Shown here: piece after piece, positions 1-7,699 of the stretch | Position numbering within the stretch: the first letter of the stretch is position 1 | Layout: the number at the start of each line of letters is the position of its first letter | NCBI RefSeq assembly: GCF_023151265.1 | Contig: NZ_JAKLJH010000089.1 | Span: 1 to 33,317, forward strand | Direction: 5' to 3' | Origin: Flavobacterium sp. | GTDB lineage: Bacteria; Bacteroidota; Bacteroidia; Flavobacteriales; Flavobacteriaceae | Length of the DNA: 33,317 nucleotides | Notes under the pieces: generated by a model | What the model saw: only the letters and a program-made list of their open reading frames with translations | Told to the model about the DNA's origin: nothing | Database searches by the model: none | Program-made: the position numbers and the translations under genes

Positions 1-588
1 AATTTTGACGTTAATTACAAAACCAATATCACTGATGAAGTTTCGTTTAGCATCAATCAATTATTCTTTTATACCTACATCAATAATCCGCTAATATTAA
101 CACCACTACCAAACAATACATTTCAGTTCGTCAATATTGACGGGTATATTGATACCAAAGGAACAGAAACTAATATTAAGTTGGGATACGAGGATTTTAA
201 ATTATTCATAGGCTATACTTTTACGGATGCAATGGTTAATGATAATGGCATTAAATCACAAAATCCGCTTACGTCAAAACACCGTCTTAATAATGTTCTG
301 ATGTATGAAATTGAGGAAAAATGGAAAATTGGTTTGGAAGCTTACTATTATAGTCCACAAAAGCTAAATGATGGTTCAACAGGTAAGAATTATTGGGTTT
401 TCGGGGCAATGATTGAAAAATTGTGGGAACATTTTTCCATATATGCTAACTTTGAAAATTTCACAGATACAAGACAAACAAAATTTGGAAGCATCTACAC
501 AGGGTCTATTTCCAATCCAACATTCAAGGATATTTACGCTCCATTAGATGGCTTTGTTATTAATGCTGGAGTAAAAATAAAATTATAG
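1..588 (+). CDS. TonB-dependent receptor, C-terminal beta-barrel part (5' end outside window)
   Basis: The reading frame is open from base 1, so only the last 195 residues of a larger outer-membrane protein are present. The sequence alternates polar and aromatic/hydrophobic residues in short strands and ends in a typical final strand (VINAGVKIKL). The pieces KHRLNNVLMYE, GLEAYYYSPQKL and NFENFTDTRQ are characteristic of the last barrel strands of Bacteroidota TonB-dependent receptors (the GLE..Y and N..D.R. patterns). Such receptors import chelated metals, vitamins or glycans across the outer membrane using TonB energy. The stop codon is only three bases before the CDF transporter gene, so the two are surely co-transcribed, which suggests a metal substrate. 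That substrate is inference; the plug domain is not visible. Confidence 0.85.
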   Translation, partial: NFDVNYKTNITDEVSFSINQLFFYTYINNPLILTPLPNNTFQFVNIDGYIDTKGTETNIKLGYEDFKLFIGYTFTDAMVNDNGIKSQNPLTSKHRLNNVLMYEIEEKWKIGLEAYYYSPQKLNDGSTGKNYWVFGAMIEKLWEHFSIYANFENFTDTRQTKFGSIYTGSISNPTFKDIYAPLDGFVINAGVKIKL

Positions 589-591
589 CTT

Positions 592-1386
592 ATGAAAAAG
601 AGCATTTATAAAATAGTCAAAATGGATTGTCCAAGTGAGGAACAATTGATACGGATGACTTTGAATGATATTAAGCAAATTCAACATCTTAATTTTGATA
701 TTCCAAACAGGAAATTGGAGGTTTTTCATTTGAGTGATGTAGAACCTATAACGGAAAAAATCAATAGCTTAAACTTTGATAGTTCATTATTGGAAACAAA
801 AACAACTTCTGAACATATAAGCCAATCAGATGATTCAGAACAAAGGAAACTTCTTTGGCAAGTACTAACAATCAATGCTTTTTTCTTCGTATTAGAAATG
901 ATTACTGGCTTTGTTTCCAACTCGATGGGATTAGTTGCTGATAGTTTAGACATGTTGGCGGATAGTGTTGTTTATTCGCTTGCTTTATTTGCTGTTGGTG
1001 GTGCAGTTGCCCGCAAAAATGGTATTGCAAAAATGAGTGGGTATTTTCAATTGACACTTGCTGTTTTAGGTTTTGTGGAAGTAATACGAAGATTTTTAGG
1101 GTTTACCGAAGTGCCAGCATTCCAAACCATGATACTAATTTCTTTGCTTGCGCTTATTGGTAATGCTATAAGTTTGTATTTGTTGCAAAAATCTAAAAGT
1201 AAAGAAGCTCACATGCAAGCTAGTATGATTTTTACTTCAAATGATGTGATTGTAAACATTGGAGTTATCGTAGCGGGGATTTTGGTATATTTCACCAATT
1301 CAAAAATACCTGATTTGGTTATTGGAGTTTTTGTATTTGCAATAGTTGGAAAAGGAGCATTTAGAATTTTAAAATTATCTCGATAA
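592..1386 (+). CDS. Cation diffusion facilitator (CDF) family metal transporter with N-terminal HMA-like segment
   Basis: The 264-residue protein starts with about 70 residues resembling a heavy-metal-associated fold (KIVKMDCPSEEQ), with a single Cys where classical HMA domains have CxxC. It then has about six membrane segments from residue 85 on. The second helix holds ADSLDMLADS, the Asp-x3-Asp type metal site of CDF proteins, and the fifth holds SNDVIVN, the matching second half-site. The protein ends soon after the sixth helix, so the usual C-terminal cytoplasmic dimer domain is absent. CDF proteins exchange divalent metals such as Zn, Co, Cd or Fe for protons at the inner membrane. Coupling to a TonB receptor upstream suggests a metal-handling pair carried by the accessory element. 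The exact metal cannot be read from the sequence. Confidence 0.85.
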   Translation: MKKSIYKIVKMDCPSEEQLIRMTLNDIKQIQHLNFDIPNRKLEVFHLSDVEPITEKINSLNFDSSLLETKTTSEHISQSDDSEQRKLLWQVLTINAFFFVLEMITGFVSNSMGLVADSLDMLADSVVYSLALFAVGGAVARKNGIAKMSGYFQLTLAVLGFVEVIRRFLGFTEVPAFQTMILISLLALIGNAISLYLLQKSKSKEAHMQASMIFTSNDVIVNIGVIVAGILVYFTNSKIPDLVIGVFVFAIVGKGAFRILKLSR

Positions 1387-1398
1387 ACAAAACAAAAA

Positions 1399-1422
1399 AT
1401 CCTAACTTTTAACGGTTAGGAT
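1399..1422. terminator. Bidirectional rho-independent terminator
   Basis: The stem ATCCTAAC / GTTAGGAT (1399-1406 with 1415-1422) is flanked by an A-run on the left and a T-run on the right. It lies between the convergent CDF transporter gene and the polymerase-like gene and can serve both. Confidence 0.85.
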
Positions 1423-1428
1423 TTTTTA

Positions 1429-3022
1429 TTATTTGAAAAGTTTTTGTTTTCCAAAAACCCCATCGATACAAGTCTCAACAAAACAATTATTTTTATGCTC
1501 TTCGGGAATTTCATCGATATAAGTGTAGAATTCGGATAACACGCTTTTATGCAAATCTAAACTGGATTCCGTTATGTAGCTACCGAATTTAATTTCAAAT
1601 CGTTTGAAATATTCTTTAATTGTCATTCGTTTGGTATCGTTGTCATCGGCAATCGTTTCCACACCATTATCGTGATTTTCAATAGCGCATTCAACTTCAA
1701 ATTCTGCGCTCGTTTCCATTTTTACATTTGTTTTAACACCATGCTCCAAAATAATTCGGTTCATGGTTTCAATTACCAAAGTTTTGTCTTTTTCCTCGCA
1801 TAATAACGCATCATAAACATACAGAACATAAACCCCAACCGAGTTGAGATATTTTATTACCTCTGTCATTATTTCTACTTCGAGCTTAAACATTTTCTTT
1901 GAAGTGATTTTGTAACCATGCTCCTTTTTATCGTTGTAAATCTGCTGAAGCATGTCGGGTTCGTGTTTGGAATAGTAACCGAAAAGTGGGGATTCCATCA
2001 TGCTATACCAATTTTTATTAAAGAAACTCAAATGCTCGATTTTAACCTCTTTTAGGTCAATACCAGTTGTTTTCGCAATTTTTTCATGCGTTAAAAATTC
2101 GTGTTTGCCATTATACAAGTGCATTGCTATATTTGGGTGTAAAGCCCTAAAATCACATTCTACGAGCTTTTGTAAAGCTATCAACCACACGACCACCGCT
2201 TCTTTCGTCACCAGCACTTGGAATCATAAAACCTCGGTTAGTTAAATATTCAAATATTTCAATGTTATTTTCAACAAAACTTCTATTGTCTGCGTCTTTC
2301 CAGTAGCTATCAATATGTTTGTTTCGCATTGTTAGAATTTTACCTTTTTTAGTGGTATAGTTTTCTTTTACCAATTTTTTTCCAATAGCTAATAATTCTT
2401 TAGATGTTGGTAATTCAATTCTCTGGTATATCTTCAACAGGTTATTACAAATTAGGTTCTCATTAGCTTCATTTATTAGCCTGTAATAGATTCTGTTTCT
2501 TGTTTGAATAATACCGCTGTTTTTGATGAAATACTCGTTTAAACCTGGCTTAAAATAGCTGTCAGGTAACTTGTATTTTCTGGAATCTCTACCTTTTGCA
2601 TAATGCTCGTCAACTTCAAGCATCGTCCCAGTTGAAGTGCCTTCTTTCAACACTTCAATAATTTTTGAATAAATGAACGTATTGTCTTTGTTTTTGGTTT
2701 GTTCGTGCAATATTTTAGAGTTCAATCGCTTCCAGCGGTCGTCAGTATAGTATGTGCTAGCTAGGTTAGAAACCAAGACAAGACATTTTTCAACCGCTAC
2801 ATTTATATCGGGGTCGATTGCTTTTAAAAGTTCTTTTGAAACGTATTTTTTTAGGTTGGTTTCCAATTTCTTTGGAATCAGTATCGAATTAACATTTGGG
2901 AAGATTAGGGCTAATTCGGCAAATTTTTCATCATGGTGCAGGATTTGCAAATCCTCTGTATCGCCTGTAAGCGATAGGTACTCTTTTTTAAGATTCATTT
3001 GATATTCTCTTATTCTCTTCAC
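1429..3022 (-). pseudogene. Polymerase-palm-like protein of mobile elements, frameshifted
   Basis: Two overlapping minus-strand frames (2153-3022 and 1429-2217) form one protein of about 520 residues interrupted by a frameshift near 2160-2180. The first frame ends ...GGRVVDSFTK and the second continues KLVECDFRALHPN. The second half carries what look like nucleic-acid polymerase motifs of the family A/B palm type. VECDFRALHPNIAMHLY resembles motif A with its Asp, KIEHLSFFNK resembles a motif B region, and VLYVYDALLCEE resembles motif C (compare VHDEL of DNA polymerase I). I see no known replication-initiator domain in the N-terminal half. The first frame may start at GTG 3022 or more plausibly ATG 2998. 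The gene is alone, convergent with the CDF gene. The polymerase assignment is inference from motifs; it could be an uncharacterised element protein. The lesion may be a one-base indel or a short deletion. Confidence 0.5.
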
Positions 3023-3419
3023 CCAACTTGTGGATGATTATTTTTTTTGGCTCCTACACTCGGTAAGAGAAGCTGACAGAAGCTATCTGTCAGCAACCAA
3101 GGATTTTAATGAGTTTTCTCTCATATTATCCAATATACTATTAATGCCTTAAATAGTCAAGTACTTTGGAGTACTATTTTTTGAAAATTTTAAAAAATGT
3201 AGATTTTAGAATAGCGCAATTAGTGCATACACTTAATAACACAATACTTCTGTATTACCTTATTTTATTAGTATTACACAAGATTATTGTATGTTATTAT
3301 TAAGTAACATATATGAGTAGAAAGATTGAAATTATAAGAAGAATTAATAATATTTAGATATTAATACAATAATTAACTCTAATATTATTTGAAGTTATTA
3401 ATCGGCAACCAAGTTGATT
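3023..3419. other. AT-rich intergenic region with several inverted repeats
   Basis: This 397-base region has no credible gene. It holds CTGACAG-N7-CTGTCAG (3073-3093), AGTACT-TTGG-AGTACT (3160-3175), AATAC-N4-GTATT (3243-3256), two GTATTAC copies 19 bases apart (3252 and 3271) and TGTTA-N8-TAACA (3292-3309). It is the upstream region of the polymerase-like gene. The mixture of short palindromes and AT-richness would fit an operator or a replication/maintenance region of the element, but nothing proves it. Confidence 0.4.
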
Positions 3420-3647
3420 TTATACCCCATCAAATAGCGCAGAAATTTCAACATTTAACGCTTTCGCTATACGGATGCATTTATCAATTCCCATTATTTG
3501 TTTTCCTAACATGTAACGTCTAAGGGCTTCAATATCCAAATCTGCGTCATGTGCAACGTGCCTTACTTTCAGGTTTTTATCCTCAATAATTTTTTTTATG
3601 TTGCTCCCGACATGTTTAACCGATTCAGGTATTTCCGTTTTTCTCAT
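3420..3647 (-). CDS. XRE-family (Cro/C1 type) helix-turn-helix regulator
   Basis: This 75-residue protein is a single XRE-type helix-turn-helix domain. VKHVGSNIKKIIEDKNLKVR is the first helices, HVAHDADLDIEALRRYM the turn and recognition helix, and CIRIAKALNVEISALFDGV the usual C-terminal helices. Such small regulators commonly repress mobile-element genes. The gene is divergent from the SHOCT membrane-protein gene, with 116 bases between the two starts. That gap contains a perfect palindrome (3677-3688), a likely binding site. The start at ATG 3647 gives a short N-terminal extension of about 12 residues before the domain. The family assignment is firm, the target inferred. Confidence 0.85.
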   Translation of the reverse strand: MRKTEIPESVKHVGSNIKKIIEDKNLKVRHVAHDADLDIEALRRYMLGKQIMGIDKCIRIAKALNVEISALFDGV

Positions 3648-3676
3648 CTTAGTAATTTAAGATTTGAAAAATATAA

Positions 3677-3688
3677 TTAACTGGTTAA
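3677..3688. promoter_or_regulatory. Candidate operator of the XRE regulator
   Basis: The perfect palindrome TTAAC-TG-GTTAA sits in the divergent intergenic region about 30 bases upstream of the regulator start codon. The size and symmetry suit a dimeric XRE protein. No second copy was seen nearby. Confidence 0.4.
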
Positions 3689-3731
3689 AAAAATAGGAAC
3701 GTATATTTCCAGTCATATTCAACCGATTTTA

Positions 3732-3739
3732 TATATTTG
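3732..3739 (+). promoter_or_regulatory. Bacteroidota -7 promoter element for the SHOCT gene
   Basis: TATATTTG matches the TAnnTTTG consensus and lies 25 bases before ATG 3764. A clear -33 TTG at the usual distance is not visible, so the promoter may be weak or regulated. Confidence 0.45.
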
Positions 3740-3763
3740 TGAAAATTAATAAAACTTTGATAC

Positions 3764-4402
3764 ATGGACAAACAACAGCCAACCCCGAAAACATTTAACT
3801 TTAAAACTGGTGTTACAATTGAAACAACCAAAGACAAAGTGACAGCAACCGACCCGAACTACAACAGCTCAATTCAAATCGCTGATTTAGGTAATTTATC
3901 CTATGTGGAACACACAGAACAACGCATGTCATTCGTGGGTGTATTGTCTCGTATGTTCGTTATTGGCTTACTATTGCTAATTTTCAGCAAAATGATTTTC
4001 AGCAAGATTAATTTGGAAAGTCAAGCCACTTATTTTGGAATAATTTTGATGGGACTTGCGTTTGTATTTTTCTTAATTACGGTGATTGATTCATTTTTAG
4101 AGTTAGGCATCACAAACAATATAATTAACAACTTTTTTTCTAACAAAGGCTATCATGTGACCATCGGGAGCAAAAGCGGAAATAATATTGAAATAATCGC
4201 TCTGATAGAAGATTTGGAACTAATTAAAGAATTGGAAACGAATATCTACGAGCTAAAAAAGTCTGTAGTTAAAAATGATGCTCCAATAATGCAAAGTAGT
4301 AATTTAGATGAATTGAAAAAATTATCTGAACTTCTAAACTCTGGAATTATTACTCAAACCGAGTTTGAACAAAAGAAAAAGCAGTTGTTAGAATTGAACT
4401 AA
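3764..4402 (+). CDS. Membrane protein with C-terminal SHOCT domain
   Basis: The 212-residue protein has a soluble N-terminal part of about 60 residues, two hydrophobic helices (about residues 65-85 and 95-115) and a cytoplasmic tail. It ends in LDELKKLSELLNSGIITQTEFEQKKKQLLEL, abbreviated here as the short (about 30-residue) SHOCT module: a Leu-rich helix, the SG-x-I turn, then E-F-x-x-K-K-x-x-L-L. SHOCT (short C-terminal) domains are found at protein ends and are thought to mediate oligomerisation. The middle part (NKGYHVTIGSKSGNNIEIIAL) resembles the PH-like region found in proteins that describe themselves as transporters of unknown role. The gene is divergent from the XRE regulator and is probably controlled by it. 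Its function in the element is unknown. Confidence 0.6.
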   Translation: MDKQQPTPKTFNFKTGVTIETTKDKVTATDPNYNSSIQIADLGNLSYVEHTEQRMSFVGVLSRMFVIGLLLLIFSKMIFSKINLESQATYFGIILMGLAFVFFLITVIDSFLELGITNNIINNFFSNKGYHVTIGSKSGNNIEIIALIEDLELIKELETNIYELKKSVVKNDAPIMQSSNLDELKKLSELLNSGIITQTEFEQKKKQLLELN

Positions 4403-4684
4403 TAGGTACTAAGTAATAATAAAAGTAAACTTTTAATGTTCCTATAGCGCACCGCATTAGCACGCCTGCGCTAAAGGTACAAAAAACCATTATTCGCCCC
4501 CTGTGGGTAAAACACCCCTTCCCCCCTTGTATGTGGTGTCAAAAACTAGGAAATTGTATTTTTCAGTTATCCGCCTCATATTGGAAAAATCGACTTAAAC
4601 ATTAATAGGCGAATAAATTGCTTCAAAAATTCTGAGTTAAAATTTTCAAAATCAAAATTGAAGATATTTATATGTAAACGAAAA
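4403..4684. other. Locally GC-rich non-coding region with nested hairpins
   Basis: No gene is visible. Within very AT-rich surroundings, 4441-4545 is clearly richer in G and C. It contains two overlapping, mutually exclusive hairpins, TAGCGC (4445-4450) with GCGCTA (4468-4473) and TTAGC (4457-4461) with GCTAA (4470-4474), followed by C-runs and G-runs around 4497-4527. This is the kind of sequence used as an oriT, a replication origin or a structured RNA. No relaxase gene is in view, so which of these it is remains open. Confidence 0.4.
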
Positions 4685-4834
4685 ATGAAAACAAAAATCA
4701 AAATTACGCTCGAACAATTAAAAATGGTGTTTCAAAGAGAAGCACCTAAACCAGTTGTTTTCAAAGTTGGTAATTTCAACGATAAAGAAATGTTGGAATT
4801 ATCAAAAATGTTTCAAAAAAAAGAACGAAGTTAA
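4685..4834 (+). CDS. Small conserved-looking 49-residue protein of the element
   Basis: ATG 4685 to TAA 4834 encodes 49 residues beginning MKTKIKITLEQLKMVFQRE and ending in a basic tail (KMFQKKERS). It is charged, has no membrane segment or signal peptide, and could form a beta-hairpin followed by a helix. A good terminator begins inside its last codons, which supports it as a real transcription unit. I do not recognise the family. Confidence 0.55.
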   Translation: MKTKIKITLEQLKMVFQREAPKPVVFKVGNFNDKEMLELSKMFQKKERS

Positions 4835-4848
4835 CGCTTCGTTTTTTT
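4824..4848 (+). terminator. Rho-independent terminator overlapping the 49-residue gene's stop
   Basis: The stem AACGAAG (4824-4830) pairs with CTTCGTT (4837-4843) around a six-base loop that contains most of the stop codon, followed by a run of seven T. Confidence 0.8.
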
Positions 4849-4890
4849 ATGCCTAAAAATTACCCGAAATACATGCTAAAATATTGAAAT

Positions 4891-4916
4891 CCAGGATTCC
4901 TGGGATTTTTCTTTTT
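4891..4916 (+). terminator. Small hairpin with T-rich tail
   Basis: CCAGG-ATT-CCTGG (4891-4903) is followed by GATTTTTCTTTTTT. It may be a second terminator or part of the recombination/operator region before the small serine recombinase; the stem is only five base pairs. Confidence 0.35.
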
Positions 4917-4943
4917 TAATTCAAAAAATACCTGGAATATTGT

Positions 4944-4985
4944 GGTGTAATAATTCATGAACGGTCATCTAAGATTTATTACACC
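4944..4985. promoter_or_regulatory. 10-bp perfect inverted repeat before the small serine recombinase
   Basis: GGTGTAATAA (4944-4953) and TTATTACACC (4976-4985) are exact reverse complements 22 bases apart, with a palindrome TTCATGAA (4954-4961) inside the spacer. The right arm ends 13 bases before the recombinase start codon. The layout fits a resolvase-type binding site that also serves as operator. Confidence 0.5.
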
Positions 4986-4998
4986 TAAAATTTAAGCT

Positions 4999-5676
4999 AT
5001 GAAAAAGTATATTGCATATTACAGAGTTAGTAGAAAAGAACAAGGTATTTCGGGTTTAGGATTATCAGCTCAAAGAAGCTCCGTTCAAAAATATGTATCT
5101 GGTCAAGAAGGAATCATTTTGAATGAATATACCGAAATTGAAACTGGAACAAGCAAACGTCAACGTGTGGAAATCCATAAAGCTATTCAACAAGCAAAAA
5201 ATGAAAATGCAGTTTTAATTATAGCCAAATTAGATAGATTAGCAAGAAATGTGAATTTTGTAAGTTCATTAATGGATGCTGGGATTGAATTTTTAGCAGT
5301 GGACATGCCGTCAGCCAATAATTTCACCATACATATCTTTTCGGCACTTGCGGAGCAAGAGGCAATGCTTATAAGCTCTAGGACGAAGTTGGCTTTAGGC
5401 GAACTTCGCAAAAAAGGGGTGGTTCTCGGGAATCCGAAAAATCTGACTGATGATGCACGTAATAAAGGTGTACAGACCATCAAAGAAAATGCCATCAACA
5501 ATGACAGGAACCGACAAGCTCAATCCGTTATAACCAGTTGCAAAGAAAAAGGAATGAGTTACAGACAAATAGCTGAATACTTAAATGAATTAAATTTTAA
5601 AACACGCTATGGCAACCAATTTATGGCACCAACAGTTCATCAACTTTACAGGCGAACACTTTTAAAATCAGCATAA
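4999..5676 (+). CDS. Small serine recombinase (resolvase/invertase type)
   Basis: The 225-residue protein is a complete resolvase-family recombinase. It starts with the catalytic motif YYRVSRKEQ, with Arg9 and nucleophile Ser11. The LDRLARN motif carries Arg80 and Arg83 that bind the scissile phosphate. The long E helix is around residues 115-140 (SALAEQEAMLISSRTKLAL). The C-terminal helix-turn-helix (GMSYRQIAEYLNE, about residues 185-200) reads the site. Such proteins resolve, invert or integrate DNA through a Ser-DNA intermediate. Ser and both Arg are present, so activity is plausible. The gene lies alone behind the inverted repeat 4944-4985, which could be its own site. Whether it acts as resolvase, invertase or transposase cannot be told from sequence. 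Confidence 0.9.
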   Translation: MKKYIAYYRVSRKEQGISGLGLSAQRSSVQKYVSGQEGIILNEYTEIETGTSKRQRVEIHKAIQQAKNENAVLIIAKLDRLARNVNFVSSLMDAGIEFLAVDMPSANNFTIHIFSALAEQEAMLISSRTKLALGELRKKGVVLGNPKNLTDDARNKGVQTIKENAINNDRNRQAQSVITSCKEKGMSYRQIAEYLNELNFKTRYGNQFMAPTVHQLYRRTLLKSA

Positions 5677-6006
5677 TATAAAAAAAAATCGAAAAAATAA
5701 GTTGCAGCCAATCCAAATTAGTAGTAAGATTGTAAATAGTTAGATAAAAAGGCAAAAACTGATTGATTAGTCAGCTCTTTTTTCTGATTTACTTAAAACT
5801 CGATAAGGATAGCTAAGCTGTTTAAACGTATAACATTTCCACTTTGTTCTTAAAAAGTGGGTTCAGCATAAACTCATAAAGAACCCTCACGGTTCAAAAA
5901 ATTTAAAAACTAATTATAATTGATTTTATAGTTGGTGTGGGGACGCTTTGCGTCAAAAAAATAATCTCCCGCTAAAAAACATGAGATATGGCGACTGAGT
6001 AAAACA
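5677..6006. other. Intergenic region with three short hairpins, no gene
   Basis: Between the small recombinase and the 47-residue gene no reading frame stands out. Visible structures are CCACTTT with AAAGTGG (around 5839-5859), GAACC-CTCAC-GGTTC (around 5881-5895) and GACGC-TTT-GCGTC (around 5943-5955). None has a T-run on the plus strand, so they are unlikely to be simple terminators of the recombinase gene. They may belong to regulation or recombination of the element end. Confidence 0.35.
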
Positions 6007-6150
6007 ATGTTATCAGATAATGAAAAGATAAAAATAACAATTAAAGAATTGCGAAAATTTAATGGATTTGAAAATATTTCAGATTCAGAATGTGAAGAAA
6101 TAATTGACAGCTTATTAAAGCTTGCAGTAATAGTGTATAATTTAAAATAA
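6007..6150 (+). CDS. Small 47-residue protein preceding the large serine recombinase
   Basis: ATG 6007 to TAA 6150 gives 47 residues. The sequence KIKITIKELRKFNGFENISD is followed by SECEEIIDSLLKLAVIVYN, so it is probably two helices with an acidic middle and no membrane segment. The stop is five bases before the start of the large recombinase, so both are one transcription unit. Small proteins in this place occur next to Bacteroidota recombinases and could be accessory or regulatory factors, but that role is my inference and I know no function for this one. Confidence 0.6.
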   Translation: MLSDNEKIKITIKELRKFNGFENISDSECEEIIDSLLKLAVIVYNLK

Positions 6151-7699
6151 AAAAAATGAGTTTAGATAAATTTAAAAAATTTCAAAAAGAAAAAGAAGAT
6201 GTAGTTGTAACCGTTAAAAGAATTTGGGGCTACACAAGGGTAAGTAGTAAAGAGCAATACAATAATTATAGCTTAAATGAACAAGAACAGGATTTAAAAC
6301 TATTTGCAAAAAAAAATAATTATGAACTTGAGCAAATTGTAGGTGGTACTTATGAAAGTGCCAGTGGTGATTTTTCAAGAAAAGAGTTTAAGCGATTGAT
6401 TGATGAAGTCAGAAAATCAAAACGAAGACCTTTTGCAATAGCAATTAAGTTTATAAGTCGATTTTCACGGACTGGAGATAATGCTATTGGGATTGTACAG
6501 GAACTTGTCGACAAAATGGGTGTTCATATTGTAGAAACCTCAACTGGTTTAACCACAGAAAACGAATTTGACAGGTTAGAAGTTTATAGAAAGTTATTAG
6601 AGGCTAAAAAAGAAAATCTTGATAGGTTAGAAAAAACTTTACCTGGTATGAAATTATTATTAGAATCGGGCAATTGGTTAGGTAAAGCTCCTAGGGGTTA
6701 TACCTTAAGAGGTAAGAAAGTGAATGATTATTCTAAGATGCAAGAATATCAAGAAATAACGATAAATAAGGAAGGTGAGCTATTAAAACAAGCATGGCAA
6801 TGGAAATTAATGGGCGAAAGAGATGGAAAATTTGGGTTTAAAAATACCTAAACAATCAATAAGTAGTATTTGGAGAAATCCTTTTTATTGTGGTGTAATC
6901 GTAAATGCTCTATTAGATGAGCCAAAAAAAGGAAATTGGAAACCAATTGTAAGTGAATCAGATTTTTGGAAGATTCAAGAATCGTTTGAGAAAAATAAAA
7001 CAAATTCAAAAAAAGAGTTTATCAAATCGAAGGTACATGAGAAAAGACCTTTGACAGGGTTTTTAAGATGTGAATGCGGAGATTTGTTGACTTCTTATGA
7101 GGTGATTAAAAAGAAATTGCATTATTATAAATGTCAAAAATGTAAAGATGCAAGCTTTAATGCTATAACAACTATTAAATCCAAATCTAAAGGATTGAAT
7201 GATTTATTTGAGGGTTTACTGAGTAATTACACACTGAACCATCAATTTATCGAACCATTCAAATTGCAACTAAAAAAGCTGTTTGACACCATGAATGCTG
7301 AAGGAATCCAAGAGATGAGGTCTTTGGAATTAAAAAAAGTTGAGGTTGAAAAAAATTTAGAAAATTTAGAAATGAGAAATATTCAAGATTTAGATTTTTC
7401 ACCTGAGACTTACAGAACTTTCAAAACCAAATTTAAGAATGATTTGGAGTTGATTGATGAACAAATGAGAGATTGCTCTCAGAAAGTATCTAACCACAAA
7501 ATGTTCATTGATAAATCAATTGAGATTCTTCAAAACACTAGTAAAATATGGCGAGATGGCGATATTGAAAGTAAAATCAGGATTCAAAATTTAGTTTTTC
7601 CTGAAGGGGTGTCCATTAGGCTAAAAAACAGGGAATATCTAACCAAAAAAGTGAATCAAGTATTTACGTTAACCTCAACAATAACAATGGATTCAGAAG

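Noticed and set aside
3313..3357. Short frame of 14 residues after the AT-rich repeats
   Set aside because: Too short, no ribosome-related or structural support, probably chance.
6815..6850. Possible programmed frameshift (A AAA TTT-like slippery string) in the large recombinase
   Set aside because: The second frame needs a +1 shift, whereas such heptamers support -1; residues also seem to be missing at the junction, so a deletion explains it better.
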